Origin: Osedax fenrisi
Lineage: Eukaryota > Annelida > Polychaeta > Sabellida > Siboglinidae
DNA: 64,000 bases
Assembly (NCBI GenBank): GCA_964019155.1
Contig: OZ025244.1
Location: 17,269,640 to 17,333,639, forward strand
Direction: 5' to 3'
In this document: positions 47,925 through 60,135 of the stretch, one piece after another
Numbering within the stretch: position 1 is the first letter of the stretch
How the letters are laid out: each line of letters begins with the position of its first letter
The notes under the pieces: generated by a model
Seen by the model: the letters and a program-made list of their open reading frames with translations, nothing else
Told to the model about the DNA's origin: nothing
Database searches by the model: none
Translations under genes and position numbers: made by a program

Positions 47925-49343
47925 CATACCATATATATATATATATATATAGTAGTGGAGAAATAGCGAGATACGTTCAGCGATGTATAACCATAGAGAA
48001 CGAAGTGACTTCGTTTTCTATTGGTATACCTATCGTATTCATATCGCCTCTATAGAGCCTATACGCTGGTTGTTAGTGATGGCGGCAGTTATTAGCTAGC
48101 AGGAGTGCTTTATAAATTACGTTTCTACCTATACATTATACTATACATTACCTATCCATTATCGTTAGATTAGTGTATATAAAGTAATATTAATAAATAC
48201 ATATGTATATATATATACATATGAGTATACATATATGATACGATTGATTGAATTGTTTGACGATATTCGGCAATTATTCGGGATTTATAAAAAGTAAACA
48301 CATTGAAATAAAATCTTCGTGTATACATAATTGACAATATTGAAATTACATACAGTCTCACGAAAGTTGTGATAGGTTATATATATTTTATTTTTATCGG
48401 AAAATACTTCAGTATTATAAAGGTCGAGTGTAAAGATTATTTAATAACGATAACAATATCAACAGATTCGCTAAAAACAGATGATTATGTAATGTTTCAA
48501 TTTGAATATTATTTAATTAATAAATTGTTGCGAAAAGATTTAATTTAATAACAAATATAAAATAAATAATATGATTGTTTTCGAATTGGAATATTATGAA
48601 ATAAATAATATTAAAGGCAATTATAATATTCAATATATTAATTAGTTATAATATAGTACATTCGTAGACGTCGTCAAATAATAAGAAAATATGACTAAAA
48701 AGGTTATTATATACACCTAGTTTTATGTACATAAGTAGACAAATTCTCACGCTTAAAAATAACATGTTATTTAATAATTCGACTCACATACGATGATGTT
48801 AACTGTCAATAGTAGTATAGTAGTATCACAGATTTTACGTAACAACCTTAGTAAAGTCGTTGGTGGTATTAATTAAACAGCACAGTAATATGATCTTATA
48901 TTTCTATTTATTTATTTTAATACATATATAGGAGATACAAAAATACATACATATATATATATATACATTTAATAGCTATAGTGTATGGTAGATATACAAA
49001 CAAGTCAACCCATATTTAACCTCCTACATGGCTGGCAAGGATTATTCTAGACTTATACACGGCTACTAGTGGTAGAATCCCCCCTATTATAGACATAACC
49101 GTACGGTCAGAAAATAGTTAACAACGAGTGGCGAGTCACCATTGGTGATTCATATTCTAATTTTAGATTTATTTAGTTAACCACCTTTCAACACGGATGT
49201 CGACTACACAACTTGCGATCGTCCGCGTATCGTATACGAGAGGATTCTATAAATATATTCTACGTCACTTCAACGTAATGGCTAACTATAGTCGGTGCTA
49301 ATATCGTGTTTACGTTACGCTAGGCAACTATAGATCCTTATAA

Positions 49344-49500
49344 GGAGTGTTCGCACGGTAAATATCTACGACGATAAATAGTCGTACATTTCATCGTACT
49401 TCGTATACGACTCACAATGACAAGGTGCTCGTAGATTCTAACGATGAAATCGTCGCAGACGAGACTTCGTGACGTTTTTATTGACCGTGTAAACACGCCC
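49344..49500. mobile_element. PIF/Harbinger-like MITE, 157 bp
   Basis: The left end GGAGTGTTCGCACGGTAAAT and the right end, inverted, GGGCGTGTTTACACGGTCAA are flanked by TAA on both sides (49341-49343 and 49501-49503). The GGGCGTGTT...ACACGG type of end with a TWA target fits PIF/Harbinger. Confidence 0.75.
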
Positions 49501-49868
49501 TAATCCGAGAGCCCTAATCAATTCGCTAATTAGTAGGAAACCTATACGAAACCTACGCTTTATCGAACCTTATTAAGTTTGTAGAGAATTGTTTCTATAC
49601 GAATGTTTAGGGTAATGAGTTGTTCGGTACTAGACACCTAGCGGTCAGTGATCTTACGCCTATGAAGACATCGTGATAGTTAACGGACTTCACTAGAATA
49701 CTATTATACATGATCCTCTTGATGAATGAATCATATTAACTCTTGATGGATGAATCACTAGTAAATATACATAATATCGCAGTTAAAGTGAGTAACAATA
49801 TTTACTCTATAACGGGATAAAAAAGCAAATAACACAGTTACTCGACAATACCAACCATGGTTGGTTCT

Positions 49869-49904
49869 ATAGGATACTGCAGGATACTGCAGGATACTAT
49901 AGGA
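49869..49904. repeat. 11-bp tandem repeat
   Basis: AGGATACTGC / AGGATACTAT units repeated three to four times. Confidence 0.7.
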
Positions 49905-50317
49905 TACTTATTCTGACTGCAGTTCTATAGGATACACCACCGTCCCATATAAAATATATACTTATCATCCATAACAAACACTTGTCACATATATATCATA
50001 TAGGAAGAGACATACAATTATCTCAGAGGAAATATACCCATTATAAAAAATATACATGCGTCCTATATATATTGGACATATAGGTAATAACCTATAGGTA
50101 TGCAATAAAGGAAACACCAGTAATAGAGGAAATGTAGCGTATTGCAAATAGTTATTGCTACCCATCATACATGACAGTCACGTGTCGATTATGTAATATC
50201 CCATATTAACCTATACGTGATACTATGTATATGTACCGGTAACTTTGACTATAAATCAAATAGATCATATGCAAAATTCATGCCATTCATGTCTAATGTT
50301 GTTTTATTAAAACGAAT

Positions 50318-50380
50318 GTTCTTGACCAGTATGTTCTTGACCGGTATGTCCTTGACCGGTATGTCCTTGACCGGTATGTT
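50318..50380. repeat. ~15-bp tandem repeat
   Basis: Four units of TTGACCGGTATGTCC with minor changes. ACCGGT is palindromic. Confidence 0.8.
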
Positions 50381-50756
50381 CTATATATATAGAACCAGGT
50401 AAAGTGATACCAATGTGATACATCCCTGTATAATGTGTACATATATGTGTAATATATTACCTATAAGGTACTTATTACCAACATAAGTTCAAATAAGATA
50501 GATAACCTCTAATGTTAACCTCGATGTATACGTTGTATACCTATACCTATACCACCATACTATAGTATAATCAAGGATAAGTGTCCTTAGTATAATATAA
50601 TATTTGTTATTTCTATGTAATATTATTTTACGTTATTATCTGCTCTATTGTTCCGTTTTAATAAACTCAACTATTATTGACAAGTATTTATTTATATGCA
50701 GTAATTTTCAAGTAATCTATAAATTATTATAACCATTCATTCATAATCTATATAAT

Positions 50757-51033
50757 AATAATAATAATGTTTATTTATTGAATCACACATATAATAATAT
50801 CGGATACAAATGGACCCCTCAAGAAGTCATAGACTTGTACATGTTATAAATAACTGTGGGGACCTCCGGACAATACAAAATAAATAGTAACATTATTTTT
50901 CTTGTATTTTGATTTATTGTGTATTAAATTCTTGATAAACACAAGAGAAAAACAATAACTGCCTGGAGTCGAAACCGGGACCTCTGGCTTACTAGCTTTT
51001 GGTTGTCCCACTGATCCATCGACCCCAGACATA
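50757..51033 (-). mobile_element. SINE family 1, full-length copy, minus strand
   Basis: The inverse of this segment is colinear with 37605-37885. The head has TGGATCAGTGG and B box GGTTTCGACTCC. The TTTCTCTTGTGTTTATCAAG body is followed by TTGTATTGTCCGGAGGTCCC, then CAGTTATTTATAACATGTAC. The end is TTCAATAAATAAACATT with (ATT)n. It is close in sequence to the + copy, suggesting recent activity. Confidence 0.92.
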
Positions 51034-51859
51034 TATACATATATGCTTTACTCAAGTACATATTAGTATAGTTATAATTATTACATAATATGATTATTAT
51101 TATGCTACTCATACACACTGTACATATAGAAACATTGCGAAGTGGAGATATCGGCGCATATTCGTGAAAGTGTGACGTCTATTAAATCTCTCACGATTGC
51201 AAAACACACTGATAGCGTTTGTAATATATATATATATATATATCAATCAATACATAAATTATATATAATATATTTATAAATTATATATATAAAATGTCTT
51301 ATTATTTTTTATATAGTTATTTAAATATATTTATATTGCATTAATGATCGCATGATTCTATGCATATACAATAGTTTCTATAAGTACTCTATAAACTTTA
51401 ATTTGCATGAATATATTTAGAATAAAACAACGTAAACATATTTATAGCATTTAAATAGTGTAGGCATTATAGAGTCCATGTTATTCCATGTTAGTCATTG
51501 TTAGACATACGTCTATTATATCAGAGTTTTCCCAACAAACACTGACATCCTGTAAATATCAGCACAACATCCTTTTATAAAATTACATCCTGTTTTTTGT
51601 TATCTGAGATAACTTATTACTCGCTCTATTTTAAAGGCCGTACTTTTGCTTCCATAAAATTAAATCGTGCGCTAGTCCGTCGGTGTGCCTTATGCATATA
51701 CATTATGCTAGTCTCAATATTATATGTATTAGTATCTCAGTGATATTTGGAGTTCCCCTGTACAATTGTATGTTTGTAATATTGTCTTTCCATGACGTGT
51801 TTGTGGCCATAATAAGTAGTCTGATATAATATCCGTCAATTTACTTAGGCATTGTGGAG

Positions 51860-53004
51860 TCGATTAATTGATTATTATCCAACATTCGCTACCATATAAT
51901 AATATAGGTTCGATTGTTTCTTTGAAAATGCTTATTTTCAGACTGTTTTTCATTTTGAGGTTCCTGGTCGATTTAATGTTATGTATTGATGATCATGATA
52001 AAGCTTTGCGAATTTCGAAGTCATTATGTGATCAGGCCAACCACCTCCCCAGGCATTTAACATTTTAATATTGTTTACCAGTTTGCCATCATTGTCTAGT
52101 ATAATATCGACTGGTACCGTATAGCGGCGCTACAACAGGGGGACGGGGGCCCGACGGGGGTTATGCCCCCCCCCCACTTGTACCACAACATTTATTTTGA
52201 TTGGTTTGTGCCATTCACATACAAAATCATTCCAGCGCCACTATTACTGTATGGTTGAACGTTATGACTTCGGTTTTCTTTTCGTTCAGTTGAAGATAAT
52301 ATTGGCGACTTATTTTTCAATCGATGTTAGAAGTTGCTGAGATTGTTCAACTTCTTGTGATATAAGTGCTATCTTATCTGCGTAACTGAGTTATATTAGC
52401 GTATTGTTGGATATCGATTACATTATCGTGGTATTATTTTGAATCCGAATTCTGCTTCACGTCTTTCGATGGATTGTCGCACGGCATAGCCAAGTATGAT
52501 CACGAAGAGAAAAGGCGTTAGTGTATGATTTGCACTTTGACTCCTTTTGTTATTTAAAGTTTTCTTTCTCTCCGTCAGGTGTTATATCTTTTGCGTGAGT
52601 TTATTTATATTTTAAGTATTTATACTTAAGGCGATCGCTTATATGTTGGCGTAAGGTAATTAGTATGATTCTAGTATACCGATCATTATTTCTATGTTGA
52701 CAGTTCAACTTAACACTGCCTAATTATTTTTGAAAGTCGACAATAACTATAACAGTCTTAAGATTGTGACTTTTCATTACTTCGATTAAGCGCCCGAGAG
52801 CTAATATGTGACGTATCTAAATATATAGGTCTTCCATGTGATGACTCCGTTTTAATTAGAACGGATTCTAGGATATATGTATACATATGTAAACACTATA
52901 GTGTTTTATTTATGTATACATAAAGTAACTTTAAAGAAGTATGATCAACTACAGAGTCATTTTCCTATCAGTAATAGAAGAAGAAATGACTAATAAAATG
53001 ATAC

Positions 53005-53041
<37 letters not shown>

Positions 53042-53580
53042 CTTATATCTATTACTGATAGGAAAATTACTCTATAGTTTCCTACTTCTTTAAGATTAGA
53101 GAATTTTGGAAAAAGAACACTATTACATTTTAACCATCGCGTTGGTATTTCACGACGTGCGGCGCATTTATTAGAAAAATCGAGCATGATGTCGTCAAAG
53201 TTGCCATGTTTGAGGATTTCTGGTGCGATTCCATCGGTCCTTGCGTCTTTATGGTCTATTAGACTGTCATCTACCTTTCTGTATTCATCAAGCGTGAAAG
53301 GTCAAGTTTTTATAGCCAGGGTATTTTCAATTATAATCTTGATTTTTATGGAACTTTTTCATGTTCTGGATTGTTACCAAGTAGTTGATTGATATTTTTT
53401 AACATTTATTTACATGAAATTATTTCCTGTTGGCCTTGTTTTTCCATCTTATTGGGTTCCGTCCATTTACGTTGTTGATTAATTTGCAGCATGTATACAT
53501 TCTTCATTAGATTATTCCACATTTATGATATTGGATATATATCTAATATGTTATTAATCTTAATTAATTATCTATGTATA
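51860..53580 (-). pseudogene. RTE-like LINE reverse transcriptase relic
   Basis: Read on the - strand from 53580 down, segments in correct order are recognisable: PFTLDEYRKVDDS and DGIAPEIL (near 53212-53290), TPFLFVIILGY then RQSIERREAEFGFKII (52450-52525), ADKIALISQ in place of the YADD box (52360-52382), QQLLTSIEK, and EPILLYGSECW (51878-51915). Frames are broken by stops and shifts, and a foldback (52931-53092) and a C-run-rich segment (about 52120-52250) interrupt it. The catalytic double Asp is altered (A-D-K). This is an old dead copy. Confidence 0.8.
52931..53092. mobile_element. Foldback MITE-like hairpin
   Basis: TTTAAAGAAGTA, AACTACAGAGTCATTTTCCT and ATCAGTAATAGA on the left pair with TCTATTACTGATAGGAAAAT, TACTCTATAGTTTCCTACTT and TTAAG on the right, across a (TA)n loop. 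It lies inside the RTE-like relic. Confidence 0.75.
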
Positions 53581-53696
53581 TTATTATTTATTAAACGTCT
53601 TGCAATACATACTCCAATATTTAATATATTGTATTCACAATATATTATTTACATAAATTTAATTTATTAATATATATGAATATATAACATATTTAG

Positions 53697-54052
53697 GATT
53701 TATCTGTGAAGGCCCTAGAAAGGATAAGTCGTCTGCTAAATCGCAAGTACAATATGACCAACATGCCTATAGGAGATAGGCTAATTCACATCACCATGGA
53801 TTTGGTGAAAGAGCTGAACTCTGCCGAGGCTAGGTGCGATAAAATTCAGCATAAACTCGAGTTCACTATTAATCTGCTGGAACTCTCAAAGAAGGAACTG
53901 AAATCTAAAAAAATCGAATTCAATAATCTCAAAAAATTGAATCGAAAAAAAGGTTTAATATTGATGATGATACTTATTAAACACTTGTTATACATGTAGG
54001 TTATACATTGTTATACCTATGTGTCATTCTAATATATATATATATACACTAG

Positions 54053-54084
<32 letters not shown>

Positions 54085-54557
54085 TGACACAAGTATCGTA
54101 TATTTTTAACAGCTGTTAAAAATTAGGGTAAAGCGAGTGAATTTTTAGGGTGTAAGTAGTGTCCCCCATAGCCGTAAACTAATTAGGGTACAATTTGAAT
54201 AAAAACAATGATTACCCTAAAAATGATCAAACTGTACCGTAAAGAATATTATCTGGTTGTACCCTAATTATATGATACCATGTACCCTAATGCAATTGTA
54301 TGATATGTAACTTAATTGAATTGCATGATATGTAAATTTAATAATCATGTACCCTAATATTTAACATAGCTGTACCCTAATAAATATATAGTTTGTATCC
54401 TAGAGCATTTAACAGTCAGGTACCCTAATAAATATACATATTGTACCCTAGTGAGTTTAAAATACGTGTAGCCTATTTAGGGTATATGTCACATTTTGGT
54501 GATATTTTAACGATATTTACCCTATAAGTTGAATTAGCTGTACCCTAATTTTTAACA

Positions 54558-54596
<39 letters not shown>

Positions 54597-56016
54597 TTAG
54601 TGTTATAAACTATATTTGCATCGTCCGTCTAATTTGAGAACATACCTTTTCCTATATATCACAAGTATTCAATCCCTCTTGTATTCTAGATATATTCTGA
54701 AAAACATAGCAATATATCCAATACTATATCCCTTAATTAGACAAATTTCAGAAAAATGTACCTACTTTTAAACTTTCAACGATGGAACAAAACACATATA
54801 AAAATGTATTTATGTACTATGATATTTAGTAACACCAGTTACTGGGTTTTATAGTGTATTATTATCAACTAATTCAAGTAAAACATACTTTTATATCTGG
54901 CGTACGTCATACGTACCATCTATTTATAATATAGTAACATAAGTACGGCGTTTAACCAGCCACATATATCAGGATTATACTTTAGTTATAACGGTAATGA
55001 TAACGATAACATATGTTATGATAATATAAATATATAATAACATAAACATTTACGATAAGTTAATGCCTAGTAAACGCGTTAACGCATCGCCAATACGCAG
55101 CGATTAAAGAGGAGAAGCTCAAGAAGAAGGTGGACCAGAGTCAGTACGGCAAGTCTCTGTACGCCGATAACACGGTGAACTACGAAGAGAAGAGTTGCAC
55201 AGACGTGGAGAACAGTCAAGTGGGCGACAGGTCTCAGGTGGATATCCTATCGCCGCTGTCGTTCTTCGGCGGTACGGAGAACAGCGCTGCCGGCGGGGGT
55301 AGGGGAGGAACGGCCAACAAGGAAGCCAGTAACATCAGTCCACCGCGATCGACGGTCAGTCAAGCGGAGCTGGATCGTAAGAAGGTGGAGGCGAAAGAGC
55401 AACGGCTCAAAGAGCAACGCAAGGACATACACGATCTGATCGCTAAACTCATCGAGAACACCGACCTGCACACCGTTATTAAACCGGTTACGCGCAGCTC
55501 GTCCGAGGATCAGCTGATCATTAAGAATACTTTCAAAGGTTGCTATAGTGTGCGAGTGTGTGTGTATGTGTGTGTGAGTGTGTGTGTGTGTTTATCTTGG
55601 TGTATGTATATGTGTACGTGTATATATGTGTGTGTGTATATAGGTGTATGTGTTTATGTGTATTTGTGTGTATGTTTGTATGTGTTTATCTGTATTATTG
55701 TAAGTATTATTTGTATGTGTTATTATAACCTATGTGTAATATGTGTGTACAATGTGTATGTGTATTTTATGTTAATGTATATATCTTTGTATATGTATAT
55801 GCATGTATGTATCAACAAGTTAGCTGTATATCCCTTCTCAGACCGAAACTGTTTGATTTAAAAAAAAATATATAAATAGGTATATTTTATATAACCTATA
55901 TATTATATACAAATTATTCGTAATAGTTTTTGATTTCACTTACATTGGATACCTACTAATGATGTTATAACTATAATATATGCATACATTGAAATTTGTA
56001 TACAATAATAATATAT

Positions 56017-56069
<53 letters not shown>

Positions 56070-56625
56070 CGTAAATACTATTAATACACTATTCATTTGT
56101 TTTAGACTACAATAAAGAAAATCCATACATTAGAAAATACTTGCTGTTCAAAGAAAAATATGGAAAATACGTTATTATGGGTATTAATTCTCGAATAGAT
56201 TATATTATTATATATTATATTGTTCACCACTAATATATAAACATATTATAGAACTGCATTACGTTATATATTTTTAATTAATGATAGATTATGTAATTCA
56301 TTAAATACATATTTATTATTATTGGTGATATTTGTATGCTGTAATCACAGAGCTAGAGAGAAAGCTCTCTAGCTCTATGGCTGTAATCTATGTATTGATT
56401 ATAATCAATAATTATTGTCATATTATTCCATATATTATTAATATGTAATATATTTATAGGTTATATCTATATATATATATATATGTTGTTATTGATAAGT
56501 TTAGTGTACTAACGTTAATGATACATATATTTATAATTAAATTTTTCCATACAGTTGTGATATTGATTCTGGTATTCGCGTGTTTGTACCTTATGGACCA
56601 GATCTCAAATCGAATTAAATTCTGA
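53697..56625 (+). CDS. Unrecognised coiled-coil protein with C-terminal membrane anchor (last four exons)
   Basis: Exons 53697-53952, 55101-55538, 56106-56180 and 56555-56625 join in phase (all introns phase 1) to 280 codons including stop; upstream exons were not found. The first exon is a charged heptad-rich segment (RLIHITMDLVKELNSAE then KIQHKLEFTINLLELSKKEL), predicted coiled coil. The second continues KEEKLKKKVDQ, then a Ser/Gly-rich linker (GGGRGG, ISPPRS) and a second helix KVEAKEQRLKEQRKDI. The last exon is almost wholly a hydrophobic helix VVILILVFACLYLM followed by a short basic tail SNRIKF and stop, as in tail-anchored proteins of the ER or outer mitochondrial membrane. I do not recognise the family. 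AATAAA lies at 56744-56749. Exon GC content is clearly above the introns, supporting real coding. Confidence 0.75.
54113..54558. mobile_element. MITE with reiterated TGTACCCTAAT motif
   Basis: Perfect 18-bp inverted ends CTGTTAAAAATTAGGGTA. The core TACCCTAA (or its inverse) occurs about a dozen times in 446 bp at irregular 15 to 60 bp spacing, mostly as TGTACCCTAAT. No ORF. It lies in the first intron of the coiled-coil gene fragment. (TA)n abuts the right end. Confidence 0.85.
55546..55810. repeat. TG-rich microsatellite after exon donor
   Basis: Degenerate GTGTGTATGTG repeats begin about 8 bp after the GTTGCT donor at 55539 and fade by about 55810. The reading frame of the exon stays open through them, but the resulting Cys/Val/Tyr-rich tail is not believable protein. 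Confidence 0.85.
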
Positions 56626-56835
56626 AATATTCACAGGAATCAATGCCACTATAACACTCTCTATTGAACTATATACTGTAATACGAAATCTTAAATTTAG
56701 TGAAAGTATTCTTATCGATCATCATTTAAAATTAAATGTTCTCAATAAATAATATAATAAATATAAATATACCTATATATATAAATATATACATATATGT
56801 AATGAATAATATATATATACTCGTTTAAAAATATA

Positions 56836-59181
56836 TTGATCCAATTAGGTATATCTAATATAATTGATATGCCCACAAGAATCACCCAAAATTCAATATC
56901 AAGTTTAGACAATATTTTTACAAATTGTTCTGATGTAATACAAGGTGTAATACATACAGATATTAGTGATCATTCATTAATATTTTGTATTTTTAATTAT
57001 ATTCTATTTATTAAAAGAAAGGATCAATATACATATTCAAGAAATATTAATGAATTAAATTTATATAATCTAAAATTCGAACTAGGTACAATACACTGGA
57101 ATACCATTTTAAATAATCATAATTGTTGTGAACTATACAATACATTTATTGATATATTAACTAAGAGTATTAATAAGCACTGTCCTTTTATTAAAAAAAG
57201 AATTAAATTGAATCACAATTTTAATCCATGGCTAAATAATAAATTAAAAAATGCAATAAAAAAGAAAAATAAATTATATACAAAATACAAAATTAATAAT
57301 TGTCCTTGTATATTTGGTAAATATAAAAAATTAAAAAATTAAATTAATAAAAATATTAAAATTTTAAAAAATAATTACTATAAAAATCTTTTTACTGCAA
57401 ATACACAAGAAGAAAATTGGAAAGTCATTAATAAAATAATAAAACCTACAGACTCGGATTATCCAAATACTTTCATAGATAATAATATTAAAATGAATGA
57501 AAGGTACGAACAATGTAATGCATTTAATGAGTATTTTTCGAGCATTGGAAGTAAAATAAATAATATAATTAATAATATAAATAAAAATGATTTTAAAGAA
57601 TTTTTATCTAATAATTTTAATAGTTTTTACTTTTTACCAATTGACAATGATGAAATAATTAAAGTGACTAAGGATATTAAATCAAAACGATCATTAGATA
57701 TAAATAATCATGGCATGACCTTAATAAAAGATATTATTCAATATATTTTAGAACCATTAAAAAAGATATTTAATTTATGTATCCAAACAAATACATTTCC
57801 TGACAATATGAAAATTGCAATTATTAAACCTTTATATAAAACTAATGATAAACAACAAATATCCAATTACAGGCCAATTTCATTACTACCACAAATATCT
57901 AAAATTTTTGAAAAAATTATTTTTAATAGATTATCAAAATATATATTTAAGCATAATATTATTAACAAAAATCAATATGGTTTTGTTCCCAGATCAAATA
58001 CAACCTTATCATTATTAAATATTCAGCATTTCATTTTACATAAACTCTCTCAAAAAAAAAAGTAGCTACTATATTCTTAGATCTCAAGAAAGCATTTGAT
58101 GTGGTTGATCATGATATTTTACTTGCTAAATTGGAATGTATAGGGTTTAGAGGTGATACAAATTTATTTATTAAAAGTTATCTTACAAATAGAAATATTA
58201 TAACACGAATTGATAATACTCTATCATCTAGAAAGATTATTAAATATGGAGTGCCGCAAGGATCTGTTCTGGGACCTCTACTATTTATTATCTTTATAAA
58301 TGACATATCAAATATTTGTAATAATGAACAAGTAAATAATATTAATATCAATTTATATGCAGATGATACATCTATAACTATATTTGCTGAAAATTATACA
58401 TTATTAACATATTATTTGCAATATTACATGGATAAGTTAAAAAAATGGTTTGATATAAATAAGCTTAAGCTAAATATCGAAAAAACAAAAATATTGCCAT
58501 ATATAAATTCTGGTATATTAAAAGATATAACAATAGATAACATTAAAATCGATATAGTTAATAATTATAAATTTCTTGGGATCTACTTAGATTCCCAAAT
58601 GACTTACAAAAAACATATAAATTATTTATCGAATAAATTGTCAAAAATTATATATACTATAAAAAAAATATCTTTTTTAGATACAACAAATTTAATTTTA
58701 TTATATAATTCGTTCTATTTATCTAATTTATCATATGGGATTGAAGTATGGTCAAATACTTATAAATCGAATATTACAAAATTAATTATGTTACAGAAAA
58801 AGGTTATACGAATTATTAATAAACAAATAATAGATAAATCAAAATTACCATTAATACGTCTAACATACTGGTCCTTTTTTTAAAAATAATAATATTTTAA
58901 AATTTGAAGATCTAATTATATATAGAAACACATTACTAATCTATAATTTCTTAAATAATAAATATAAATTAGATTATAACTCATATTTCAAGTTAAATAA
59001 ACTTAAAAATAAATTTATTCTACCACTTATAAAATCAAATAAATTAAAAAATACAATATTTTTTAAAGGACCAAAGTTATATAATGAATTAATGTTTAAT
59101 AATCTTTTACGAAAAAAGAATATTAATAATATATTTATTCTAAAAAAAACATTGAAATATTCATTTATAAGTAAATATTAG
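56836..59181 (+). pseudogene. A-rich LINE relic: partial endonuclease and reverse transcriptase
   Basis: It begins inside the endonuclease (IDMPTRITQNSISSLDNIF, then SDHSLIFCIF) and continues with PWLNNKLKNAIKKKNKLY. RT motifs follow: YRPISLLPQISKIFEKI, IFLDLKKAFDVVDHDIL, YGVPQGSVLGPLLFIIFIND and LYADD (about 58357). FLGIYLDSQM comes after these. Breaks are few: an in-frame TAA at 57340-57342, a one-base shift at the run of ten A near 58055, and another shift at the T run near 58875. The C-terminal part then continues to a stop at about 59179. Codons are extremely A/T-biased, unlike the CT-rich LINE at 23.9 kb, so this is a different lineage of the jockey/CR1 group. The 5' end is truncated. 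Confidence 0.85.
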
Positions 59182-60135
59182 TTTTTTTTTTTTTTTTTTT
59201 ATATATTTTATATATTTTAATATTTATTTTTTTTAATATTTATATTTGTTTTACATCTTGTTTCGTTTATTGTTTTAAATATTTTTTTAAATTATTATTG
59301 GTATTATTAGTCATCTGTAATTTGACAGGATTGTGGCGCCATTGCACGTCTTATTGAAAGATGATTAATCTTTGTTTAGTAGTTTTAATTTTATAACATA
59401 CGATATTTTAGATATTTTTATTTTACACATATTTATAATAATTTACTATTTGTATTAACAAGTTCTCAATATTGTAAATTTACATATTTTACTAGTATAT
59501 ATTTTGATACATTTTAATATTATACAATTATTTTATTATCTTATTTTATTATTTACTTTAATGTAATGGATTGAAATATGATGATAACTTATGTTCATGA
59601 ACAGTGTTTTATTATTTTTATTAATTTATATATATATATATGTATCTTCTATTTTATTACAAAGAATGCTAAAACATGAATCATTATTATTATATTATTA
59701 CTTTTATTAATATTGTAATCTGTACATGAACATATTGGAGGTATCGACCAAATAAAGCCTAGGCTTTCATTGATCCTCCATAGACGTATGATATACATAG
59801 TATGTCGTATGTCTATAAACTGATTTCATTCATTTATTCATATATATATATATTATAAATAGACTTCTAATTTATTATCAGACTTCCTGATTATAAATAC
59901 AACAACAACAACAACATCTAATTTATCACAACAAAATCACCATTTATCTACTTTATGATTAGTATCACACCTTATATTTTTGTATTAATGTTATTATAAA
60001 TATCATCTACTTGTAGATTTATATTTATTTAATATATTTATTCACTATTTGAGTGTTAATTTGAAGTATTGAATTAATTTCATATTATTTCTTTTTATGC
60101 TTCATTGATTTCACAAATAAACAATACATAATAAA
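59182..60135. other. Region after A-rich LINE
   Basis: It starts with a T-rich run and continues AT-rich; the first few hundred bases may be the LINE 3' UTR. An ACAACAACAAC run lies at 59899-59916. No gene was recognised. Confidence 0.5.

Larger units (their letters stand above)
40654..53696. other. Intergenic transposon-rich block
   Basis: No host exon was recognised between the aldo/keto reductase and the coiled-coil gene. It contains the TA-flanked MITE family (three copies), a pogo-like MITE, LINE relics and the second hAT element. A PIF/Harbinger-like MITE, a SINE and an RTE-like relic follow. The stretches 48.0-49.3 and 49.5-50.2 kb are less AT-rich, but I found no protein in them. Confidence 0.6.

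Noticed and set aside
49010..49340. Hidden exon in a less AT-rich stretch
   Set aside because: All frames were read without any recognisable protein or continuous frame.
55546..55861. C-terminal Cys/Val/Tyr-rich extension of the coiled-coil protein
   Set aside because: It is translation of a TG microsatellite. A donor at 55539 joins in phase to an exon leading to a proper membrane anchor.
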